A DNA stretch of 18,985 bases from Isohypsibius dastychi (Eukaryota > Tardigrada > Eutardigrada > Parachela > Isohypsibiidae). The position numbers and the translations under genes are program-made. Position 1 is the stretch's first letter. Every line of letters begins with the position of its first letter. The stretch lies in the NCBI GenBank assembly GCA_034696485.1, contig JAQIWT010000506.1, positions 1 through 18,985 of the forward strand, written 5' to 3'. Below, one piece after another: positions 1 to 9,612 of the stretch. The notes beneath the pieces were generated by a model that saw nothing but the letters and a program-made list of their open reading frames with translations, was not told the origin of the DNA and did not search any database.

Positions 1-150
1 CGAAAACTCCAACTACGAGACTTCCATTTTTCTACTACGAAAGCTCTTGCCTACGAGTTCAGCAAACTACGAGATTTCTAAACTACGAAAAGTATGACAA
101 CGAAAGCTCTACTACCAAAGCTCTCACTACGAAAAGTGGCCTACGAGACG
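1..150. repeat. Degenerate minisatellite, 14-16 bp period
   Basis: The core CTACGA(A/G)A recurs with starts at 13, 35, 51, 67, 83, 98 (CAACGA variant), 112 (CTACCA variant), 127 and 141. A truncated copy lies at the very first bases. Spacings are 22, 16, 16, 16, 15, 14, 15 and 14. The array begins before the window and decays after about 150. No coding meaning is evident. Confidence 0.8.
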
Positions 151-974
151 TTATGACACGGGTTTCAATCCGGATTTCACGGAAGTCCAGAAGAAAGCTT
201 GCAAGGATAACGGCACACTGAAGATTCAAGTAAAACTTGAAAATCTTATTTCGGATCGTCCCTTTCATTTTTAGGCACCCTGAGCCGTTACCAGGCTTGT
301 TAAGCAGCCCATGCCCATACAATCGAGAAATAAATTATCTGGCTTGATTTGTTTCTTAAAATGTAAACCATCCAGAAAAAAGGCGAGCCACATAAAATCG
401 GATGCATTTATCATTTGTGATGGATTCAAGGAGAGTGGTTAAGCAAAAAACCCTCAGGACTTTCAAGGCTCATATTGTTCATTTACATAAGTCTTCCAGG
501 GGCCTGGAATCGTTCAAGTGGTGGGCGTGCCGGAAATCCGACCTTAAGTGAAGAAGTAATGTATGTGGATTAGAAAAACCAGGATCTGAAGCGTGATCCA
601 CCTGACCGGATGACTTTTAGTTTATCCAAAACATACAAGAACTAGAATGATTGCATTACTGGATAACTCCAACAACTTCAATCATTGAAAAATTTGTTGA
701 AAAATTGATAGCACGAGGTCATATTTGTAGCATGACATAAATCGCAGAACTCCAACTTGCTTGTGGTCGACGTAACCGTTTTCGAGAACCCCGGGAAGGA
801 AGATTTCGAACCTGGGGTCAAATACACTTGTTTTGAAAGTTTTAAGTTACCAAGTTTTTCCAATACAACGTTTAACCGGTGTGCTGTCCGAGCGATGAGT
901 CGTATACCACAACTATTGTAATGATTCGAACTTTAACACAATCTTAAGTGGAACACCGCAAACGAACGCACATG
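151..974. other. Intergenic, no gene recognised
   Basis: I see no convincing coding exon, tRNA or repeat here. The short open frames on the minus strand (83-322, 678-863) have no recognisable composition or motif. The stretch lies between the left-end minisatellite and the MITE-like element. Confidence 0.5.
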
Positions 975-983
975 GAATGCACT

Positions 984-1371
984 GGGAAGGTATGCAACTT
1001 CTACTTCTACTTCTACTTCTACTCCTTGTCAAAAACTGAAAACGTTGTCTAATTTTCATGGTTTGTCCAAAAATCGTGAAACTTTGATTTCGAAATCAAG
1101 ATGCGCCAAAGAAACATCTGAACAAATAAATTCTATGATTTCCAATGTTTTTTAATGACATCATCTGAGGAGGCGTTCCCTCTAAATTTGAAAAATGTAA
1201 AAAAATATGACTCCGAAATATTTCGAAGAAGATTCTTGACTCAAAACACTTCGAATTCAGTATACTGTTTGTTTTTCGCGTGACATCTCCTGGAATACTG
1301 ACATTTCATTGAGTAGAGTTTAAGAGTAGAAGTAAAGCCAAATCGTAGAAGTAGAAGTTGCATACCTTCCC
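984..1371. mobile_element. MITE-like non-autonomous DNA transposon, 388 bp
   Basis: The left end 984-1010 (starting GGGAAGGTATGCAACTTC) is the exact reverse complement of the right end 1345-1371, giving a perfect 27-bp terminal inverted repeat. Beyond it, weaker complementarity continues through CTTCTA-type repeats. The 9-mer GAATGCACT occurs immediately outside both ends (975-983 and 1372-1380), as expected for a target-site duplication. There is no open reading frame of useful length, so the element is non-autonomous. A 9-bp duplication with a GGG-starting terminus fits Mutator-like or Merlin-like transposases better than mariner or piggyBac. The superfamily is inference. Confidence 0.88.
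997..1022. repeat. (ACTTCT)n microsatellite in the left TIR
   Basis: Four tandem copies of ACTTCT lie inside the left terminal inverted repeat of the MITE-like element. The right end has fewer copies, so this hexamer array has expanded or contracted since insertion. It explains why the inverted repeat breaks after 27 bp and then partly resumes. Confidence 0.85.
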
Positions 1372-1459
1372 GAATGCACTGATTCTACCGGTGTTCTTGT
1401 GCGACGCATGTTGTTCTCCACATCAATATTCGAGATCAACCGGACAAACCAGTCAATAA

Positions 1460-3202
1460 AAAATCGGAAGCCTGAACAAGGATAACATCAACTCCAAATA
1501 CTTCACTCTATTTAATGCACACCAAATCGTACCTGTGGAAACGTATATACATTATAAGCCTGCACGATCCGGTGGTATAGGAACTCCAGACTTGCCAAAC
1601 GTGGTTAGATCGTACCATTGTTTAGCAACTAGCTCACCAGGTATGCAATTTACGATGATATTACAGCCATAATGTATCTAGATATATTACATACATAAAA
1701 TTACATACATAATGTATCTAGTCAAGCATTTGCAATGTCTGCTATATCTGTCTCGTGTTGTTTTTAGAAATGACACGATGTTGGAATCCAGGATACCATC
1801 CAAGCAACTGGTGGCTTTCGAATTCGTATTTTGCAGATTATGGTCAAGTTGAACTTGAATGGCAAGAATGGAGCGTGGACGAAGCAGTGGACTACTTCAA
1901 TCTTCGTTTTAAATACAAGACCAACTATCATGGAACACTTTATCAACCCATGGAACACTTTTTCGAAAAAATGAACGATTCGCTTGCATTCCCGGGACAA
2001 GTTCAGAACCTGCCAGTAGGAGTGTATTTATCTACAACGTTCAGAAACACGGGTGATCAAGAGGGAACCTCACCGGTTTCGGCACACTTAGAATCAAAGT
2101 TGAATTCAAAATCTGTGACCGGCTGATACCAAATGTCTTGAATTTAGCAGCTGGTTTTTTCAGGTGACTGGAATCACCTCAATTCAAGTATATTGACCCA
2201 GTTCAGTATATCAGGCTGCACTGGTGTAGCATTCATTACATTTTACGCACCTGGGCCCCAGAGACATCAGACAGAGGTCGTGTGTCGATGTAAAGATATG
2301 ACTTATCAACAAAATAGCACATCTAAGATTCAGTCTCCACCACTCAAACACATGAAGGGTGTGACATACTCTTTCTGCGTTGCTGTTGCTCAAGCAAGAC
2401 AAGAAATATGTGACTGCAAATTACCGACATCCGAATTACCGTTGATTGGTCTGTATTCTGGAAGTTCTATCACCGATATTGACCAACTGCCTGAACCCTT
2501 GGAATATGAGGATCCTGATGTTATCATACAAGGTTGATAAGTGACAAATTCAGTTTAGTTCCAAGTGACTGAACAGTTTCTTAGTTTCAGCTGCGCTGAG
2601 TTTTTTGGGAAGAACCAGTTTCAATGGAGCCTTGCTTCCTTTTATTATTTGTCACTGGTTGAGAATTGTTTTTGAACCCCACGCTTCAGCCTGATTCGGA
2701 TTCACCCGGCCATTCAGCTGCCCGACCGGATGCACACAGCACTAGTTATTAAACAACAGTCACACTGTGCTGCGAGGTACCAGAAAAGACCTGCAAGTTG
2801 GACACTTATGGGACGCCGTAGATTAACATTTGCACATGACTTGACTACGCCGTTAAGATAGACGGCCTGATTCTCTTTCATCAAAGAGACCGGTTCATTA
2901 TCACGTGTTAGTCAAATCTAGTCAAAGAGGCCGCCAGGTGGCAGAATGTGAGGAACAGAAGAAATATCGCATGTTTTGGTTTTGGAACGGGCAATGGCCT
3001 GCACGCCAGCGCCATCTGTCAGGCAGGAACAGTGTCGATTCAATCAATTTACCAATCAAGAGCTCATTTTTTGAGTGCTCACAAAAACTCTGGTTTCTTC
3101 GGAATCGGTTCAAGTAAATTCCCACTGAAGAGTAAAATGCTACTCGATAATATTCCGGGGTGGGAACTTGAACTTGTCTCATACATCGGTCAGGAAAAAT
3201 AG
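1460..3202 (+). CDS. Uncharacterised Cys-containing, extracellular-type protein (5' end missing)
   Basis: I do not recognise this protein. Proposed exons are about 1460-1640 (true 5' boundary unknown), 1768-2052, 2164-2532 and 2922-3202, ending in TAG at 3200-3202. Donors are CAG|gtatgc, ACGG|gtgatc and CAAG|gttgat; acceptors are tttttag, ttttttcag and aatctag. All three introns are phase 1 and the joined frame stays open for about 371 codons. Exon 2 reads MTRCWNPGYHPSNWW and is rich in W, Y and F. Exon 3 has closely spaced Cys pairs (VVCRCKD, EICDCKL). Exon 4 is Gly/Ser/Ala-rich (FGFGTGNGLHASAICQ). About ten Cys and symmetric phase-1 exons suggest a secreted or ectodomain protein. No signal peptide or start Met is visible, so an upstream exon is expected, possibly beyond the MITE-like element. 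The last exon is the least certain. Confidence 0.5.
1667..1721. repeat. AT-rich direct repeats in an intron
   Basis: The string CATAATGTATCTAG occurs twice, at about 1668-1681 and 1708-1721. Copies of TTACATACATAA lie between them. All are inside the proposed first intron (1641-1767) of the uncharacterised plus-strand gene. It looks like local slippage or duplication. Confidence 0.7.
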
Positions 3203-3982
3203 TGTCCATCTTGCCGGACAGCCCCTGTGTTAACTGTTAAGTCTATGGTGTCCATCTTGCAGGTCTTTACTGGTAGGATGCCTTTCAAGTTCAGCAGTAA
3301 AGCCCATGGGGAGGAATAACCTCCTTCATGCGACAACAGCCGCGTCTTTGTTTGTTCGTGATAGGTGTCTGTTCGGTGTCTATTGTTTACTGTCTTGATA
3401 ATTTTTACTAGAGCTCACCTTAGTTCTAACAATACTCTCATCAAACGAATCATTAATTTCTGCTAGATTTGTCTCAATTTGGTTCGTTTGCATCTACTTC
3501 TCTCTATTCGTGGCGATTGATCAGTTATTCATAAGTTTGTTATTGTTTCTGATGTGATCAAAACCGAGAAGCATAAAAGCTGTTGTATGGTTCGCAAAAA
3601 CTCACACAGCAGATCCATCTGCACCGGATTCGAAATGTTTCGACTTGAATCTGTCATCGTTATCTCGATTGCCCTTTCCATCTTTCCTGCAACCATCGAT
3701 GGCCAGGGATGTGCACTATCTCGAAATGTACTGTCTTTTTGACGTGACCCTGGTGAAAGTGGTTTCAGTCCCTGCACACACGCCCAGAATCCAACAGTGC
3801 CTTTCGCAGTCTGCTGTAGTAGCGCATATTCGGATCTCGTAGACTCGTACAGTACATTCATCTTTCCGGACCAGAGATTATAAGGCCTTTCCGATAACTG
3901 GAACTCAACACGAAAAGAACAACAGAAAGACGAAAACACGTACTGACTGGAGCAAAAGAGAAGATCACAGGGGGTCGGAGTT
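3203..3982. other. Intergenic, tail to tail between unknown gene and TMEM223
   Basis: This stretch holds the 3' flanks of the plus-strand unknown gene and of minus-strand TMEM223. The 13-mer GTGTCCATCTTGC occurs at 3203-3215 and again at 3249-3261, a small direct repeat just after the proposed stop. A minus-strand open frame extends from about 4023 to 3529, but it starts inside TMEM223 in another frame and has no domain I recognise. No further gene is supported. Confidence 0.45.
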
Positions 3983-4861
3983 TTATCTTTTCCACGCCCG
4001 GTGCATTCCGACCGTCGAGTCAAATAAAACAGGGTTCAAATATGTGCCACGCTTATCCAACATGTAATAAAAACTTGTCCCACGGACCTTCAGAGCCAGA
4101 TACGCTGTCTCGGCTAGACGGGGACTCGTTGCCGTTATCTTAGAAAGCGGCACTGTCAAGCTCCTTGTGAATCCAATAGGAGCATATGTTGTTATCTGCA
4201 CTTGTTTCCCTCCTTTCAGCAATGTCAGTTTGTGAATACTTCGAAAGGCGAGGAAGTTGGCGGCAAAAGCAACAAAACATCCTGAAATGAAAAAGACAAT
4301 CATCGGTCAACATCACCAACCGGAGCAACCGGAAACGACGCTAGATACAAACAAGGTGAAATTGTCAAAAATCACTTTCAGTGAAAGTGAAACGTTCCGG
4401 CATGCCTTTATCGACATTATAAACCCACTCTTACCGAATACCAAATAACTGATTCCGATGACCAATGCATATTTATTTCCATCAGCGCCGATGATCGAAC
4501 TTGAGAGTTGTCGACTCCAATTCTGCACATCCGCATCTGACGGTTCCGCCTCTGCTCGCTTTTTCCGTTTGTTGATGACCAAATAATTGTGAATCGTGAA
4601 ATAAGACAGCTGCCCCCAGAATGGTATCTGTGATATGCCGAAAAGCGTCATGTAGCGGAAGAAGTTCTTGTTTTCATATAGGTACAAGACAACATTTTTG
4701 GGAACATTCGAAGCAATCGGACCGCCGTCTGACACCGGTTGAAACGGCAGAACTTCGCCAAACTTCTGATGGCGCGAACGAGTGAATCGTGCTGGTAGCT
4801 GGAATCTGAGACGAGATAAACTTGCACGGTGAAAAAATCCCAAACAAGACTTTCGGAACAT
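3983..4861 (-). CDS. TMEM223: TMEM223, mitochondrial inner-membrane complex IV assembly factor
   Basis: The two exons are 4435-4861 and 3983-4281, with an intron at 4282-4434 (donor TTCG|gtaaga, acceptor tttcatttcag, phase 1). The product is 241 residues and the stop is TAA at 3983-3985. I chose ATG 4859-4861. The frame is open a little further upstream but has no earlier ATG, and MFRKSCLGFFHRASLSRLRF looks like a mitochondrial presequence. Features typical of the family are the VLYLYENKNFFRYM segment, a first membrane span near GISQIPFWGQLSYF, and a second span crossed by the intron (YALVIGISYLVFG then CFVAFAANFL). The C-terminal half has GGKQVQITTYAP, LKVRGTSFYYMLDKRG and FDSTVG, matching the mammalian protein. 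TMEM223 is known as an inner-membrane factor needed for cytochrome c oxidase assembly. It lies downstream of EMRE on the same strand. Confidence 0.9.
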
Positions 4862-5267
4862 CGTGCCTGCAGCGAGCAAGTGAACGAAGCGGATGTCACA
4901 ATTACAGGGCAGATGAATGAACTATATCAGAAGGCAGCGAAAGTGGAATTTCACATGGGAACGTGAAGAATACGAACTTCAAGACGATGAAACTTTGAAG
5001 TTTTCAAACTTTGAAACGATCACACGAAACAAAACCACAACAATCCGTCGGTTACCTTACTCGGCAGTCGGCAGCATGGTAGAGAGAGACTTGGTAGCTG
5101 TAAGAGCACTTTCTTCTCAATAGTTTCATGATAGCGGTTTACATTCACAGCTCTCCAGCTGCCCTCTGTCCAAGTTTGATAACGCAAGAAATATTGCCAG
5201 CAGAAAGGAAAAAAACCCGTGGCATTTTATTGTTATTGCAACTAAAACAATAAGTCACATTTGTGTT

Positions 5268-5297
5268 CTGAAACAACAAAGACTGAAACAACAAAGA
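5268..5297. repeat. 15-bp perfect tandem duplication
   Basis: CTGAAACAACAAAGA occurs twice head to tail (5268-5282 and 5283-5297), beyond the EMRE poly(A) signal. Confidence 0.9.
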
Positions 5298-5353
5298 AAC
5301 TCCCCAGTGTAACGGAAATCCTAACTGCATTTTAGAATACCATTTCATACATA

Positions 5354-5359
5354 TTTATT
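5354..5359 (-). terminator. Poly(A) signal AATAAA for EMRE
   Basis: TTTATT on the plus strand reads AATAAA on the minus strand, about 100 bp after the EMRE stop. This is the first canonical hexamer downstream of the gene. Confidence 0.6.
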
Positions 5360-5459
5360 CTTGAATTTCCATGCATTCGAAAAATAAAAGTTTTTGACGC
5401 CAAACATTCCCCTGGCGAAGCCAGACGTAAAAATCTTGAATTTTCATCAAATCAGCAGT

Positions 5460-5729
5460 CTAATCATCCTCATCCGACGGCACGAATATATCGTTCTCTT
5501 CCAAAAACGTCGCGCCATACTTGCTGATTCCAGATCCAAGTAGCACACCGCCCGTCATCACCATCATCGCCAACAGTACTCGGGAACTTGTAGAGAAAAC
5601 GGGTTCGGACGGAACCGTTTCTTGGAAAGCAATTGATTGTCTGAATCTGACAGGATTTCGAAGAGACCTCAGATTCCGAGATCCAAACAACAATGAAGAA
5701 TTCCGAAAAAACACGAACGATCGTAACAT
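5460..5729 (-). CDS. SMDT1: EMRE, essential MCU regulator of the mitochondrial calcium uniporter
   Basis: This is an intronless coding region of 89 residues; the ATG is at 5727-5729 and the TAG at 5460-5462. EMRE is a single-pass inner-membrane subunit that binds the pore protein MCU and links it to MICU1/MICU2 on the intermembrane side. The N-terminal 45 residues are rich in Arg, Ser and Phe with no acidic run, as in a matrix-targeting presequence. One membrane span follows (about 49-70, LLAMMVMTGGVLLGSG) with small-residue packing. The signature C-terminus is LEENDIFVPSDEDD; human EMRE ends LEEHDIFVPEDDDDDD, and that acidic tail contacts MICU1. The identification rests mainly on this tail and the size. 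A cttcag acceptor-like site lies 8 bp upstream of the ATG, so the 5' UTR may be cis- or trans-spliced there. Confidence 0.92.
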   Translation of the reverse strand: MLRSFVFFRNSSLLFGSRNLRSLRNPVRFRQSIAFQETVPSEPVFSTSSRVLLAMMVMTGGVLLGSGISKYGATFLEENDIFVPSDEDD

Positions 5730-5731
5730 GG

Positions 5732-5941
5732 TTACCTGAAGTCAAAAACCAAGATCTCATGCGGATTGGTTTTTCTCGCCAAACTACAATGTTCGACCAG
5801 CGGAAATAATGGTTGTTTTCTGCTAAATAAATATTGAAGTATGTTTCCCTCAGGCAGACTTGCAGTCTCGGCTAAGCGCGATGAAAGTAGACTGGAGGCA
5901 ATCGATGCGATGATGACGATGATGGGGTACACAAACTTCAT
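5732..5941 (-). CDS. Possible small secreted protein ORF directly upstream of EMRE
   Basis: This is a 69-codon open frame starting at a real ATG. The first 20 or so residues (MKFVYPIIVIIASIASSLL) look like a signal peptide or membrane anchor, and the rest is a short tail ending ILVFDFR. Its TAA is separated from the EMRE ATG by only two bases (TAACCATG). Alternatively it is not terminal coding sequence, because CTTCAG|gtaacc at its end could be read as a donor, or the same cttcag as the acceptor that makes the EMRE 5' end. I recognise no family. It may be only leader or intron sequence of EMRE. Confidence 0.3.
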   Translation of the reverse strand: MKFVYPIIVIIASIASSLLSSRLAETASLPEGNILQYLFSRKQPLFPLVEHCSLARKTNPHEILVFDFR

Positions 5942-6890
5942 GCCACTTCAAGTTATGCCGGTTTCAGCTTCATCCATCCGTATATAACTGATGATCCAAA
6001 ATACACCGGCAAAAGAAAGTGCGGTAATCGAGCCGGCATTGGGCTCGTTGCAGCAATATCACATGGCGGAACAGTACCGGCGAAAATTTCACGTACGAAG
6101 ACGATATGCAGTCCACAAATATCCGGCGAAAAATGGGAAACAGAAAAATATCTGTACCTCTCACATGTCAATCAGCCAAGAAAATATTGTTCGATTTCAC
6201 GATCAATCTAGTGAAACACCGGGTTCAATATTCTGAGTTTTGGTGAAATTAAACTGAAGGTGGCCATTTATTTCCATCAGATACTGCTTCTGAAAACTCA
6301 TACAAAAACTCTTTTCTTCAAATCTTTCTTCCTTTTATAATCACCAAAATCTGGTTAATCAGACGACACAAGCAGAAACATCAGTATTTTTATTTTGAAT
6401 TAAAATTTGATCCAAGTGTAACCATATGTTTCTAAACAGAAAACGATTTCCATTATAGCTATTGATTATTGTGTTATTTCAGTTCAGCACCTGAATACAT
6501 ATATATATGCACTAACTTGAACGGGTTTTTCTCAGAAGTTGTTCAAAAGATCCAAACTCATAACAACAGTGCTGGTATTTATTTCCCGCATCTGGAAGCA
6601 GTAAAGCTACGATTGCTTAGGTCGCATTCACACTTAATATAAATACAGTTCATTCCAATCACCGGTTAAAAAACTCGAAGCAACTACATTATGTTGTCAC
6701 AAAAGTTCCGAACACAATCACAAAGAATGAAGAAATAAACTTTTCCTTAAATCCCGAACACGCATTTTTCAAAACCGGAAAATTGTGCAGAAACCAAGAA
6801 ATTATACAGAAAAGATCATCATTAACAGAAATATTCAACCTTCAGTATTCCACTACATGAACGCCGCAACGAGGTTCGTCAGTAACGACG
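5942..6890. other. Intergenic, no gene recognised
   Basis: This AT-rich stretch lies between the G-alpha 3' end and the EMRE side. A minus-strand open frame (6171-5953) ends 11 bp before the small secreted-type ORF, but I cannot assign it. A minus-strand AATAAA (6578-6583) lies about 310 bp beyond the G-alpha stop and could serve that gene. Nothing else is supported. Confidence 0.45.
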
Positions 6891-8835
6891 TTAGAAAAGT
6901 CCAAGCTGGCGCAGATTCTCCTTTCGAATTTCCTCGCGCACGCAGACAAATATCTGGTTGGTATGCTCTGTATCGATGACCGATGTCCAATGATGATACA
7001 ACATTTTCGTTCGTTTCCTTATTCGATTGTCAAACAGCGACAAAAGATAGTCCTGAACATGTGCGAAATTTCTAGGATCACCGAGAAATCCGGGATGATA
7101 ATCGCTGATAGGGAATCGCAGATACTTTTCAATGAGCAGATCGGTTTTGTTGAGAAAGAGGATGATGGGTACGTTTGTGAAATACATGTTATTGGAAATC
7201 ATCTCGAATATATCACAGGATTCCTCAAGCCGGTTCGACCGGCCATCCTCATAGAGAATCTGGTTATACTCGTTGGTCGCGGCGAGAAATAGAATGGCAT
7301 TCACAGAATCGAAGCACTGAAACCATTTGGGACGTTCCGATCTCTGACCACCTGGGGAAAAAGCGGATAATGTACAGAGTAAACACAAGAAATAAATCTA
7401 CGGTAGGAGAAATATAAAGAAGATTCTCATGGCCAAACAGATACATGAACTTGGATGATCTTCGACTCATGTCGGGCTAAACAAAACGATTATAATAACG
7501 ACATGACAACAATTCCAAAATTACAATAAACGATAGAATCCTCACCCAAAGCATGGAATCAATCATTGTACCACAAAATTCAGTAAGATCAAAGGCTCGA
7601 AAATCGTGGGGAAGGTGAAAGATTAATTGTTCAGAATTTAACGGAGTACCCACAACGAAAAAAATCGGACTGTGGAAGGAGAAAATCTGTTAACTGTTTA
7701 GCAAAATTTGTCAACTGCAAAGACTTATAAATGGTACAAATTAAAAATTTGTATTGCTGTCAAAACTATTAACGTTCACAAAAATCAAAACCAACTCTAA
7801 TTTCATACCGACATCCACAAACAAGAATGGCACGTTCTGGATATAGATCTGATGTTCCGCGATTCCTTGAGTAGCTTTTCGGGCATGAAGAATGTCGGGG
7901 TGAGTTGGTCGATAACCCTAAGCAACACCAAGTTTATTAACAAACAAAATCTCACGGAAACGCACCCTTATTGATATTTCAAGTTTTCAGATCAGTCATC
8001 ACTTCCGTGACTTCTTCGACTCACCATCGGTTATTTTATGACGGTTAAGCACGTCTTATGCACACAAAAAACTGCGCACAGTTACATGGCTTTCAAAAAG
8101 CCAACACGATAAAAAATCTAATCAAAATTAATCGAACACATTTCTTAACGGGAAAAAAATCGATTCACACCATAAAACCCGACCGGAAGTACAGCACAAA
8201 CAGAGAAGGTGTCCACGTTAAATGCCTTTAATGATTCGAAAACCGAAGTTGAATTATAAAATGAATTGGAAAAACGAAAACAGTGGTAAAAAGCAGAGTT
8301 CAAGTAGCGACCTTACCGGAAGTCCGATCCGGCGCAATTCCGCGAGGAAGTACTTGATACTGTCACCCAGTTGAAATTCAGTCCGATGGTCAAACGTCGT
8401 CTGCAGTGCTTGATCCTCCCACAACGAACAAATAGGCGCAACCAGATTCCCAAAATAATTCTCATCAGAAACGGCGCGATTTCGATCCATATGAAGAATT
8501 CTCCAAGCCAACTTCGGGCTCCCTTCATTCTGCCACGCAATACCAAGTTTATCTCTTTGGTCAATTAAAATCTGAATCCCGGATACGACATTTTGGCGAA
8601 TGGTTGTAATAAAATCTCGCATCGCGAATTCGCTGAAATTATCCCCGTGAAGAATCCTCATCTGCTTCACAAACGTCGATTTGCCCGACTCGCCAGCGCC
8701 CAGCAGCAATATTTTGATTTGGCGTCGACGTTCTCTTTTTTCGCGGTGAAGTGCTTTGTCGATATCTCGGCTTTGACGGAATCGGACATCGTCCAGTTTC
8801 AAGCAGGAAAAAAATACCTCCAGACAATTTGCCAT
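6891..8835 (-). CDS. GNA12/13: Heterotrimeric G protein alpha subunit, G12/13 class
   Basis: The exons are 8317-8835, 7809-7917 and 6891-7351; the introns are 7918-8316 and 7352-7808 (donors CCG|gtaagg and GTCG|gtatga, acceptors gttgcttag and ttccccag). The product is 362 residues. It binds and hydrolyses GTP at the plasma membrane, and G12/13 members signal to RhoGEFs. All nucleotide motifs are intact: the P-loop GAGESGKST (46-54), switch I with Arg186 and Thr189 in ARKATQGI, switch II VDVGGQRSER with catalytic Gln212, and NKTD at 277-280. IDTEH stands near the TCAT-type site. RDIDKALHREKRERRRQIKI and SERPKWFQCFDSV place it in G12/13 rather than Gi, Gs or Gq. I chose ATG 8833-8835 because MANCLEVFFSC supplies Cys4 and Cys11 for palmitoylation and lacks the Gly2 of myristoylated classes. 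The C-terminus, NLRQLGLF, is unusual (see findings). Confidence 0.93.
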
Positions 8836-9612
8836 TTCCAGTCTGCTCGCAATCCTCTTGGTCACTCCGCCGCCGAGTCCAAAAATTCACAACGTGATAC
8901 TGCGAAGAAATTACGTTGTTGGAAATTTTGTGCGCATGTTGGCAGCAAAGCAACTGGTGGAATATCCTTGACATACCTTTGGCTGTAAAACGATGCAATA
9001 AGCACACATTCAGAGCCTCTCGAAATCAATCAGCCAACACCGACAACATTTTTGCACCGAGTAGATTCATCTCCTCGAGCGGTTTTACTGAGTAATCACT
9101 TCGCACAGATATGACGAGAAAACTTGCCGAAGCAGAAAACCAACATGAAATAAAACAAACACGCACTGATCGACCACAGGCGCGCAGGCGTAAAAAATTC
9201 CCTTTGTAGAGGTAACCTAGCCCCCCCCCTGCCACCCCACAGTTTCGTTACGGGGGGGGGGGAGGGTTGCGGATGCCACTGAAAACCACAACAATCGGAT
9301 CGAAATCTGTTCACTCGGACTCGGAAATTCGTGAATCCGACCCATTCCTTCGTTTTTGCCTTCCTGTCTACCTCATTGTAGTCGTGAGTCGATGTATTCT
9401 TGTTGATTATCTGCTTGAGCTGCTGCAAACATCTGGTAAGTGATATCATAATATTTTGGTGCTGAAAACTGGCACCATGTGGAATTGTACGTGTGTCATG
9501 CTCTCCTTGAATTCTTTCTTTCATTGCATTTTTGATTGCAATGATCGTTATTTTCCGGAATTGGTTCGGTTGTAATAACTAGACATTATTTTAGTTGCAG
9601 GCGTGCGAAAGT
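8836..9612. other. Divergent upstream region between G-alpha and Dr1
   Basis: About 780 bp separate the two start codons, and the genes point away from each other, so both promoters must lie here. It contains a run of nine C (9221-9229) and a run of eleven G (9252-9262) 22 bp apart. The Dr1 ATG is preceded by ttttagttgcag at 9589-9600, an acceptor for a 5' UTR intron or a spliced leader. I see no convincing TATA box. Open frames here are shadows. Confidence 0.6.
9221..9262. repeat. Paired C-run and G-run
   Basis: Nine consecutive C at 9221-9229 and eleven consecutive G at 9252-9262 can pair as a short hairpin, or the G strand could take part in a quadruplex. They lie in the shared G-alpha/Dr1 upstream region. 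Homopolymers of this length are also prone to sequencing error. Confidence 0.75.

Larger units (their letters stand above)
4862..5459. other. Spacer between EMRE and TMEM223
   Basis: The 600-bp gap holds the EMRE 3' end with its poly(A) signal, a 15-bp tandem duplication, and the upstream region of TMEM223. An intron or trans-splice acceptor-like site (ctcgctgcag) sits directly before the TMEM223 ATG. Open frames on either strand here are short and featureless. Confidence 0.5.

Noticed and set aside
3529-4023. 164-codon minus-strand open frame
   Set aside because: It overlaps the last exon of TMEM223 in another frame, starts at a non-ATG codon and has no recognisable motif.
7225-7240. GGTTCGACC resembling a tRNA B box
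   Set aside because: It lies inside the G-alpha coding exon and there is no matching A box or cloverleaf.
8593-8988. 131-codon plus-strand open frame
   Set aside because: It is the antisense shadow of the first G-alpha exon.
9096-9524. 142-codon minus-strand open frame
   Set aside because: It has low-complexity translation across the C and G runs, no motif, and lies in the divergent promoter region.
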